9,737 nt of DNA, taken from the NCBI GenBank assembly GCA_937901485.1, contig CALGTT010000221.1, positions 1-9,737 of the forward strand, written 5' to 3'. Under the pieces are notes generated by a model, which did no database searches, had not been told where the DNA came from, and was given only the letters and a program-made list of their open reading frames with translations. Positions within the stretch are counted from its first letter, which is position 1; the number at the start of each line of letters is the position of its first letter. Below, piece after piece: positions 1-5,994 of the stretch. The stretch is from an uncultured Ruminococcus sp. (GTDB taxonomy: Bacteria > Bacillota > Clostridia > Oscillospirales > Ruminococcaceae). The position numbers were made by a program, and so were the translations under genes.

Positions 1-14
1 TGAAAGAGAAAAAT

Positions 15-1106
15 ATGCAGATCGAGGAAAACCACCAGCTCTGTTCGCATTGCGGTCGTATTATCACGGATGAGGATTTCAGCCTTGTTCAGGGCGAAAT
101 TGTCTGCACTGACTGTGTGGAAAATTACTGTTCTACATGCGAACGCTGCGGAGCGTTGATTTATGACGATGACGTTTACGGCGACGACAATCACTGTCTG
201 TGTCAGCACTGTTATGAGAATCACTACACAAGATGCGACAATTGCGACTGCGTGATGCACGTCAACGATTCCTACGGGCATGGTGATGATACCCTGTGCT
301 ATCGCTGTTTTAACGAACTGGACAATTCGATCCATGACTACGGCTACAAGCCAGAGCCGATCTTCTACGGCAAAGGGAGCAGATTTTTCGGCGTGGAGCT
401 GGAGATCGACATTGGTGGACGAGATGATGATAATGCCCAAAGCATCCTGGAAGTTGGTAACACAGCGGATGAGTGCATTTATATCAAATCGGACGGCAGC
501 CTGAATGATGGTATGGAAATTGTGACGCATCCGATGTCACTGGACCACCACATGAACTACTACTGGGAGGATGTGCTGAATGAGTGCGTGAAACTGGGGT
601 ATCGCTCGCATCAGACAAGTACTTGTGGCTTGCATGTGCATGTCAACCGTACAAGTCTGGGCGACACTGCGGAGCGTCAGGAAGTCACGATTTCACGCAT
701 TCTCTACTTTGTAGAACAGCATTGGAACGAGCTGCTGAAATTTTCCCGCCGCTCCGAATCTGCCATGAACCGCTGGGCTGCTCGTTACGGATATGAATCG
801 TCCCCGAAGAAGCTTCTGGACAAGGCAAAGGAGAGATATGGGCGATATTCCGCTGTGAATCTCTGCAACCACCACACGATCGAATTCCGGATGTTCCGAG
901 GTACGCTCAAACTGAATACACTCCTTGCCACATTGCAGATGGTCAACCATATCTGTGATGTGGCTTTCAATTTGTCTGACATTGAGCTGCAGGAGCTGTC
1001 GTGGTCGGATTTCGTGGCAACCATCACCGAACCGGAGTTGATCCGGTATCTGAAAGAACGGCGGCTCTATATCAACGAGGAGATCATGGGCGAGGAGGAG
1101 ATGTAA
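15..1106 (+). CDS. Amidoligase-family enzyme with three N-terminal treble-clef zinc repeats
   Basis: This 363-residue protein has two parts. Residues 10-98 hold three CxxC-x17-CxxC modules (C10/C13-C31/C34, C42/C45-C63/C66, C74/C77-C95/C98) at an exact 32-residue period, the pattern of LIM-like or treble-clef zinc binders. Residues 120-300 carry the signature of the glutamine-synthetase-fold amidoligase family (Amidoligase_2): GVELEI with E128/E130, DGSL at 160-163 followed by GMEIVTHP (166-173), CGLHVHVN (204-211) and IEFRMFRGTL (289-298). Family members are predicted to join a carboxylate and an amine using ATP, with the acidic, His and Arg residues binding metal and nucleotide. It is cytosolic, with no signal peptide or membrane segment. 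The start has only a weak AAAGAG site. TGA at bases 1-3 could end an upstream operon gene. The next gene begins directly after its stop. The substrate is unknown; the zinc module may recruit a protein or nucleic acid (inference). Confidence 0.85.
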   Translation: MQIEENHQLCSHCGRIITDEDFSLVQGEIVCTDCVENYCSTCERCGALIYDDDVYGDDNHCLCQHCYENHYTRCDNCDCVMHVNDSYGHGDDTLCYRCFNELDNSIHDYGYKPEPIFYGKGSRFFGVELEIDIGGRDDDNAQSILEVGNTADECIYIKSDGSLNDGMEIVTHPMSLDHHMNYYWEDVLNECVKLGYRSHQTSTCGLHVHVNRTSLGDTAERQEVTISRILYFVEQHWNELLKFSRRSESAMNRWAARYGYESSPKKLLDKAKERYGRYSAVNLCNHHTIEFRMFRGTLKLNTLLATLQMVNHICDVAFNLSDIELQELSWSDFVATITEPELIRYLKERRLYINEEIMGEEEM

Positions 1107-1373
1107 ATGAAGGCAAACGTCGGACTGATGGAGTACCTCCGGAAAGTTCCCTGGGGCATGATTCGGGGCACAGCGCAGCTTTTGCTGAAGCTCTGCCTGT
1201 ATCTGATTTCCACCGGACGAGCACGGATGGAGATTCTCGGCATGACCATCAACCTGCACAAGATCCACAGCGTCCTGCAAACGCTCATTCACCTCTGCGA
1301 CACGATGATCATGCTGACTGCGGAAGAACTGCGGACGATCGACATTTCGGACATTCTCAAAAATAGAAAATAG
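1107..1373 (+). CDS. 88-residue protein resembling an amidoligase C-terminal segment
   Basis: Short helical protein of unknown function, with no signal peptide or clear membrane span. Its ATG follows the amidoligase stop codon with no gap, and a strong GAGGAGGAG site (1092-1100) inside the amidoligase 3' end serves it, so the two are probably translationally coupled. The C-terminal half (about residues 38-84) aligns by eye with the amidoligase C-terminus: RM..., then LQ..., then HLCD against HICD, followed by L...EL...SD at matching spacing. It lacks the catalytic motifs (no ELE, HVH or EFR). It may be a truncated tandem duplicate kept as a subunit or regulator of the amidoligase, or simply a decaying fragment. 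Intact reading frame, good ribosome site and tight operon packing favour a real gene. Confidence 0.7.
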   Translation: MKANVGLMEYLRKVPWGMIRGTAQLLLKLCLYLISTGRARMEILGMTINLHKIHSVLQTLIHLCDTMIMLTAEELRTIDISDILKNRK

Positions 1374-1384
1374 GAGGAACAACC

Positions 1385-2329
1385 ATGTGTGCATTATTTG
1401 GATATCTCGACTGCGGCAAGAAAATTCCACATAAAGTCCTGCAAAAGCTGGTGCAGGCTCTGGCGAATGCCTCGGAGGAGCGGGGTGACCATGCAAGCGG
1501 CATCGCCTACAAAAATGGCGGAAAGCTGACGATTTACAAGCGTCCCCGTCCGGCTCACAAGATGAAATTCCGCATCCCGAAAGGGACTTCGGCGGTGATG
1601 GGGCATACCCGCTTTACGACACAGGGCGATCAGAAGAAGAATTACAACAACCATCCGTTCCGTGGAAAGGCGGGGCGTGAATTCGCCCTCGCCCATAACG
1701 GCGTGCTGTACAACGACCGGGAGCTTCGCAAAGAAAAACGGCTCCCCCATACGCCGATCGAAACTGACAGCTATGTTGCCGTGCAGCTGATCGAACGTGA
1801 AGGGGAGCTGAATTTTGAGAGTCTCCGGAATATGGCAGAGGAGGTTCGTGGCAGCTTTACTTTCACGATTCTCGATGAGCGAAACAACCTGTATTTCGTC
1901 AAGGGATCGAGTCCGCTGTATCTGATTTATTTCCGTGATTTCAGGCTTTATGTGTATGCCTCGACTGCTGGGATCATGCACAAGGCGTTGAAGGCGGTGT
2001 CGCTGAACCACCTGAATTATGAGATGATTGAGGTGCAGGATGGGGAAATTCTGAAAATCAGCGAAAGCGGCAGTTTGAGCAGTGATGCGTTCACGCCTGC
2101 ACCGGATTATTGCTTCGGAAGGTATCAGAGAAGCATTTTCGGTTTGGACGAGGATGTGCCCGAAAGGACGGATGATTATGCGATTCTGCTGGAGATGTGC
2201 GGGTATTTCGGGGTGGCACCGGAGGAAGTGCAGCGGCTGATTGATCTGGGGTTTTCGTATGATGAGATTGAGATGTTGTTGTGGGAGCCGGAGGGGGTGG
2301 AGGAGGAATTGGCGATGGCGGGGGTGTAA
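1385..2329 (+). CDS. Class II (Ntn-type) glutamine amidotransferase
   Basis: This 314-residue protein begins MCALFGYLDCG, placing the catalytic nucleophile Cys2 at the N-terminus once Met is removed, as in class II glutaminase domains. Other family landmarks are GHTRF (73-77, Arg76 for glutamine binding), AHNG (103-106, oxyanion Asn105/Gly106) and ETDS (126-129, Asp128 for the glutamine amino group). The enzyme should hydrolyse glutamine and release or hand on ammonia. No synthase partner domain is fused; the glutaminase fold fills about residues 2-225. The rest is an acidic, helical tail with a UBA-like run near 278-300 (EEVQRLIDLGFSYDEIEML). The start is supported by AGGAGG at 1372-1377, 7 nt before ATG. 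Its position after the amidoligase suggests that it supplies nitrogen to, or acts with, that enzyme. Pairing of class II amidotransferases with amidoligases is known from comparative genomics; the product here is inference. Confidence 0.9.
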   Translation: MCALFGYLDCGKKIPHKVLQKLVQALANASEERGDHASGIAYKNGGKLTIYKRPRPAHKMKFRIPKGTSAVMGHTRFTTQGDQKKNYNNHPFRGKAGREFALAHNGVLYNDRELRKEKRLPHTPIETDSYVAVQLIEREGELNFESLRNMAEEVRGSFTFTILDERNNLYFVKGSSPLYLIYFRDFRLYVYASTAGIMHKALKAVSLNHLNYEMIEVQDGEILKISESGSLSSDAFTPAPDYCFGRYQRSIFGLDEDVPERTDDYAILLEMCGYFGVAPEEVQRLIDLGFSYDEIEMLLWEPEGVEEELAMAGV

Positions 2330-2332
2330 AAA

Positions 2333-3511
2333 ATGGGCAAACGAGGTAATAATGAAGGCAGCGTCTTCAAGGATAAGCAAGGGCGATGGCGTGGTGTGGT
2401 CACACTGTATAACGCCGATGGTTCGCCGAAAAAGAAATACTTCTATGGCAAAACCAAACGTGAGGTTACAGAGAAGGTCAACAAGATGCTCTCCGATCTG
2501 CGCAGCAATTCCTACATCGAACCTTGCAAAATCACGCTGTACAGCTGGCTCTGTACATGGCTTGATACCTATTGCAAAAATGAGGTTCGCCCGACAACAC
2601 TCATCAATTATGAAACCTATGTCCAGAAACACATCAAGCCCACAATCGGCAATATCCGGCTGTGTGATCTAAATGTATTGATGCTGCAGCAGTTCTATAA
2701 CGATCGACTTCGGAACGGGAATCTGGTAACGACCGGCGGACTAAGTCCCAAAACGCTGCGGAATATGCACAACATGTTGCATAAGGCACTGAACCAGGCG
2801 GTATTTCTGGAGCTGATTCCGAAAAATCCAACAGAACATGCCGTTCTGCCAAAGCTCACCAAGAAGGAACGACGTTTCTTCACTGTTGAGGAACAGCGTG
2901 AACTGCAGACCTGCCTTTCAGGAGAACGCATCGGAATGGCAGTCCTGCTGGATTTGTACACAGGTATGCGGCAGGGAGAGCTGCTGGCACTGACATGGAA
3001 AAATGTACATCTTGATCTGGACGGAACAAGCTACATCCGTGTGACGCAGGCACTCAGCCGTATCAAAAATGAGAATCCCGATGACACAAGCAAAACTATC
3101 CTGTGCGTCGGGATTCCCAAAACGCCGCATTCCATCCGCACCATTCCCCTGCTGCCGGATATTGCAAAAGCATTAGCTGAACATAAGAGGAAGCAGACAC
3201 GGTATTACAAGGAAAACGGCATCATTCCAAATGAATTCGTATTCACAAGCACTAGCGGCACCTTGATCGACCCACGGGATTTTCAACGTGATTTCAAGCT
3301 GCTCCTGAAACGACACCACATCCGTGAAATTAATGTACACGGAATACGGCATACATTTGCAACAAGGGCACTGGAATCTGGTATGTCGGTCAAAGCACTC
3401 TCGCAGATACTCGGACACGCCAATGTAGGATTTACAATGGATACCTATGTGCATCTGACCGAAGATTTCAAAGTTGAAGAAATCTCCCATTTACAGGTAT
3501 TTTTAGCGTGA
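2333..3511 (+). CDS. Tyrosine recombinase / integrase (Int1)
   Basis: A full-length 392-residue site-specific recombinase of the phage/ICE integrase family. Residues 1-60 form an AP2-like arm-binding domain (EGSVFKDKQGRWRG...KKKYFYGKTKREV), residues about 68-165 the SAM-like core-binding domain, and 180-390 the catalytic domain. The active-site set is complete: Arg213 (TGMRQGE), Lys263 (GIPKT), His336-x-x-Arg339 (HGIRH), His362 (LGHAN) and nucleophile Tyr372 (MDTYVH). It would cut and rejoin DNA at att sites for integration and excision of the element carrying it. Its ATG lies only 3 nt after the amidotransferase stop and the upstream Shine-Dalgarno is poor (G-rich, or GGAGG about 28 nt away), so translation may depend on coupling to the upstream gene. 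It is homologous to, but clearly diverged from, Int2 downstream. Which att sites it uses is not visible. Confidence 0.93.
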   Translation: MGKRGNNEGSVFKDKQGRWRGVVTLYNADGSPKKKYFYGKTKREVTEKVNKMLSDLRSNSYIEPCKITLYSWLCTWLDTYCKNEVRPTTLINYETYVQKHIKPTIGNIRLCDLNVLMLQQFYNDRLRNGNLVTTGGLSPKTLRNMHNMLHKALNQAVFLELIPKNPTEHAVLPKLTKKERRFFTVEEQRELQTCLSGERIGMAVLLDLYTGMRQGELLALTWKNVHLDLDGTSYIRVTQALSRIKNENPDDTSKTILCVGIPKTPHSIRTIPLLPDIAKALAEHKRKQTRYYKENGIIPNEFVFTSTSGTLIDPRDFQRDFKLLLKRHHIREINVHGIRHTFATRALESGMSVKALSQILGHANVGFTMDTYVHLTEDFKVEEISHLQVFLA

Positions 3512-3518
3512 CAGAAAA

Positions 3519-3543
3519 GCAGTTCCCCCAGATGGGGGACTGC
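3519..3543 (-). terminator. Hairpin terminator between convergent Int1 and orphan gene
   Basis: Left arm GCAGTTCCCC (3519-3528) pairs with GGGGGACTGC (3534-3543) across a 5-nt loop, giving 10 bp with one T-G wobble. On the minus strand the hairpin is followed directly by TTTTCTGT, which makes it a reasonable intrinsic terminator for the orphan gene ending at 3600. On the plus strand the trailing sequence is less T-rich (TCTCTGG, later ATTATTTT), so it may also serve Int1, less efficiently. Confidence 0.7.
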
Positions 3544-3599
3544 TCTCTGGAAAATTATTTTGGGGGAATAACTGGACAAGTGGACGGCAATGCCATTCC

Positions 3600-4535
3600 T
3601 TATTCTTTCTCCACATGAAAGAATTCAAGTAATCCCTTTTCACCCGTTTTCTCTTCAATATCTGATAAAAGTTCCGGATCATTTTTTAAGAACTCATATA
3701 TATTCTGAAATCTCTTCAATTCATCTGAAGCCAACATCTCTACATCGACAGAATCAGAAACTTTATTCCATTTATTCTCCTTTTTCCCATTTACAAAACC
3801 CAAAATACTACGGACGCTTTTTTTGCGTGCATCCATTATGACATATTTCATCACGGTCATAATGAGATTAATGTAGTCACATTGTGTATAGCAGTTTTCT
3901 AACAATTTAGAAATTGACATATTTTCAAAATCCCGCTCTTTGTCCAAACCAAGCAGCATCCACTGTCTTATTGGATGCACTTGTTCAGCAAAATACTCAC
4001 TCCCCTCGCTCATCCTTACAAAATGTTTCAATGGAAGAATAGCACTACATAAAACTTCTAAAGTTTTATGTGCTTTTATCATAAAAAATGCAGTGTCATA
4101 ATTAAGAGAGGCTTTAATTGCCTCACTCCATCTGGCACAAGTTTTATTTTCTACTTTAACCTTAATTTTTTCTGATTTTATTTTGAGCACACAGTAATCT
4201 TTTTTTGCTAAATTGAAGAGCACCTCGTTAACTGAACTACATAACTCAACAATTCTGGAATAATCATTTTTTGCGATACTGTCATTAAACCAATCCACAA
4301 AGATCTTTTCATCCGATACTGCATGTATAAGCAATTCCTTTACAATTACTGCTTCTTGCTCTGAAATCATCGTCTTTCTTGGTGTTCCATAGCTAAGCTT
4401 ATCTCGTAATACCACATGTTCTAAAAGATAATTTAATTTGTTCGGCAAATTCTCTCTAAGACTACTATATTTATCCAAATGATGATGTTCCATTATCATA
4501 TCATATAAATCTTGAATCTTTATTACATGTTCCAT
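3600..4535 (-). CDS. Orphan protein of unknown function, AT-rich
   Basis: I do not recognise this 311-residue protein. It is predominantly helical, charged and probably cytosolic, with no signal peptide, convincing membrane segment, nuclease or ATPase motif. The N-terminus (1-80) is rich in His, Lys and Leu helices (MEHHHLDKYSSLRENLPNKL). The middle has hydrophobic helices (AFFMIKAHKTLEVLCSAILPL; YINLIMTVMKYVIM), and the C-terminus (about 270-311) is acidic and helical. The start is supported by AGAGGCG (plus coordinates 4544-4550), 8 nt upstream. Base composition is visibly more AT-rich than the genes on either side, suggesting separate acquisition. It lies alone between two integrase genes, convergent with Int1 and divergent from Int2, the usual place for cargo or an element-encoded regulator or defence gene. 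No function is assigned. Confidence 0.75.
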   Translation of the reverse strand: MEHVIKIQDLYDMIMEHHHLDKYSSLRENLPNKLNYLLEHVVLRDKLSYGTPRKTMISEQEAVIVKELLIHAVSDEKIFVDWFNDSIAKNDYSRIVELCSSVNEVLFNLAKKDYCVLKIKSEKIKVKVENKTCARWSEAIKASLNYDTAFFMIKAHKTLEVLCSAILPLKHFVRMSEGSEYFAEQVHPIRQWMLLGLDKERDFENMSISKLLENCYTQCDYINLIMTVMKYVIMDARKKSVRSILGFVNGKKENKWNKVSDSVDVEMLASDELKRFQNIYEFLKNDPELLSDIEEKTGEKGLLEFFHVEKE

Positions 4536-4738
4536 ATCTAATTCGCCTCTTTATTATTCATTGTTTTCATCTTGTTTATGAAATAACCGGTTCAAAATAA
4601 AAAAATCTGCCCCCTTCTTTAGTGTCCGAATGTGCTATAATATAAATACAGGGTCCCTTAAAACCGATTGATAAGTCTGTGGTTTTTTAAATCCTAGCTT
4701 ATATCATTGACAACTTCGTATCAACAAGAGGTGATTTT
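4536..4738. other. 203-bp divergent intergenic region upstream of Int2
   Basis: AT-rich spacer between the orphan gene (minus) and Int2 (plus). It contains an extended -10 promoter reading toward Int2 and a weak inverted repeat, AAAACC (4660-4665) with GGTTTT (4681-4686), separated by 15 nt and followed by TT and an AT-rich stretch. The second feature could be a weak attenuator or part of the integrase core or arm region. A TTGACA at 4708-4713 has no -10 at a useful distance before the start codon. As the flank of an integrase gene this is a natural place for an att site, but I could not find a direct-repeat partner elsewhere in the window. No convincing promoter for the orphan gene was found here. 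Confidence 0.5.
4633..4641 (+). promoter_or_regulatory. Extended -10 promoter for the Int2-mobilization operon
   Basis: TGCTATAAT at 4633-4641 (TG at 4633-4634, C, then TATAAT at 4636-4641, apart from numbering of the single spacer base) matches the extended -10 of sigma-A promoters exactly. No good -35 is visible 16-18 bp upstream, which extended -10 promoters tolerate. Transcription would start near 4648, giving a leader of about 90 nt before the Int2 start codon. AGAGGTGA (4727-4734) is the Int2 ribosome site, 4 nt before ATG. Confidence 0.6.
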
Positions 4739-5947
4739 ATGGCAAAAATCCGTGCATCCGGCGAGGGATGCATTATCCAGAGAAGCGATGGTCGCTGGCA
4801 GGGAGCAATGTATATCCCTCAACCGAATGGCACTAAGAAAAGAATCTTTAAGTATGCACGGACACGAAAAGAAATTGTAGGTTGGCTCACTGAAATACGT
4901 CATGCTCTCCAAACTGGAAAGCCGGTTTTTAATTCCGGTATGACACTCAACGATTGGCTGGATCACTGGTTTCAAACATATTGTATCGACATCAGAGAAT
5001 CCACCCGTATGAACTACCATACCTATATTTATCGTCATGTCCATGAGCACAGTGTTGGGATGATTCCGTTGCAGAAACTCACGACGGATGACCTTCAACA
5101 ATTTATAAATTTTCTGAATCAATCCGGAAAATTGGACAACTCAGGCGGTGTAAGTCCAAAGACGCAAAGAAACATTTATAATATGATACGACAAAGCCTC
5201 GACCAGGCTGTCGGGAATCGTTTACTCTGGACAAATCCTGCTAACTATGTGAAGCTAGTAAAGACAGAGCAGAAAGAAATTACATTTCTTTCTCTGGATG
5301 AACTGCAGAAGCTTCTAAACGCAAGTCAAGGTGATCCATACAGGATCGGTCTGCTTGTCATGTTGTTTGGAGGTCTCCGACTTGGAGAGTGCCTTGCCCT
5401 GACACATCATGATGTAAAGTATGCTGCAGAGCTTAATTGCTGGTATCTTGATGTTCACGCCAGCGTTGGCCGTGTAACAAACTTTGGTGCAAAAGATGGC
5501 GCGAATCGTACGATTTTACGAGTTTCCGAACCAAAGACCAGATCATCCAGAAGGCAGATCCCATTACTGCCGGAAGTTGCGGCAGAGCTGCATCGCCACA
5601 TGGAAATGCAGCGAGAACTTGCCAAAGTCAGCTCCGGTGCATATTGGAAGAATCCACATCTGATCTGCGGAAAGGACGGCGGATTCATTGACCCAAGCAC
5701 TTTTCGAAAATGGCTCAGATCCATTGTTCTAAAAGCTAAGCTGGATGAGAAGCGCATCCATCCGCATCTACTTCGTCATACATTTGCTTCGCAATCCTTA
5801 AAGTGTGGCCTCCAACTTGAAGAAATCAGCAAGCTCCTCGGCCACACAGATACCAGTTTCACCAGCCGGGTATATGTGCACTCGGATTTGGAGGGACGGA
5901 ATGCAGCAATCTGCAAATTGCAGAGTATGGCGCAGAATCTGATATAA
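4739..5947 (+). CDS. Tyrosine recombinase / integrase (Int2)
   Basis: A complete 402-residue integrase. The N-terminal arm-binding domain (about 1-60) has the GRWQGAMYIPQPNG pattern, the core-binding domain covers about 68-170 (conserved GGVSPKTQRNIYNMI near its end), and the catalytic domain covers 185-400. The active-site residues are Arg214 (GGLRLGE), Lys266 (SEPKT), His343-x-x-Arg346 (HPHLLRH), His369 (LGHTD) and Tyr379 (SRVYVHS). It should integrate and excise the mobilizable element whose other genes follow on the same strand. The start fits AGAGGTGA just upstream and the arm domain begins immediately. It shares the same architecture as Int1 and local matches such as SPKT.RN.(Y/H)NM, but is a distinct protein, so two elements or an old nested insertion are likely. 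It is the first gene of a four-gene operon. Confidence 0.95.
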   Translation: MAKIRASGEGCIIQRSDGRWQGAMYIPQPNGTKKRIFKYARTRKEIVGWLTEIRHALQTGKPVFNSGMTLNDWLDHWFQTYCIDIRESTRMNYHTYIYRHVHEHSVGMIPLQKLTTDDLQQFINFLNQSGKLDNSGGVSPKTQRNIYNMIRQSLDQAVGNRLLWTNPANYVKLVKTEQKEITFLSLDELQKLLNASQGDPYRIGLLVMLFGGLRLGECLALTHHDVKYAAELNCWYLDVHASVGRVTNFGAKDGANRTILRVSEPKTRSSRRQIPLLPEVAAELHRHMEMQRELAKVSSGAYWKNPHLICGKDGGFIDPSTFRKWLRSIVLKAKLDEKRIHPHLLRHTFASQSLKCGLQLEEISKLLGHTDTSFTSRVYVHSDLEGRNAAICKLQSMAQNLI

Positions 5948-5959
5948 AAAAATTTTACA

Positions 5960-5979
5960 GTGGGGACGCAAGTCCCCAC
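5960..5979. other. Perfect GTGGGGAC hairpin with GCAA tetraloop before the helicase
   Basis: GTGGGGAC (5960-5967) and GTCCCCAC (5972-5979) are perfect inverted 8-mers around GCAA, a GNRA-type tetraloop closed by C-G, so the RNA form would be very stable. It sits in the 47-bp gap between Int2 and the helicase, ending a few bases before the helicase ribosome site (AAGGA, 8 nt before ATG). No U-tract follows on the plus strand. On the minus strand TGTAAAATTTTTTT follows, so it could stop antisense transcripts. It may be a 5' mRNA stabiliser, an attenuator, or a DNA hairpin used in replication. Confidence 0.65.
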
Positions 5980-5994
5980 AGAAAGGATCACTTT

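Noticed and set aside
693..1496. Minus-strand open frame of 267 codons over the amidoligase 3' end and the small gene
   Set aside because: It crosses three plus-strand genes with well-placed ribosome sites, its product has shadow-like composition, and nothing recognisable appears in the translation.
1394..2632. Long minus-strand open frame of 412 codons opposite the amidotransferase and Int1 genes
   Set aside because: It spans two genes with strong family motifs on the plus strand. Its product is rich in His, Ile, Leu and Arg as expected of an antisense shadow, and it has no ribosome site or recognisable domain.
4660..4690. AAAACC/GGTTTT inverted repeat with T-run as a terminator before Int2
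   Set aside because: Only two G-C pairs and a 15-nt loop; too weak to call a terminator. It is only mentioned in the intergenic entry.
2333..5947. Recombinase-in-trio (RIT) arrangement
   Set aside because: Only two tyrosine recombinases are present, separated by an oppositely oriented orphan gene rather than overlapping in tandem.
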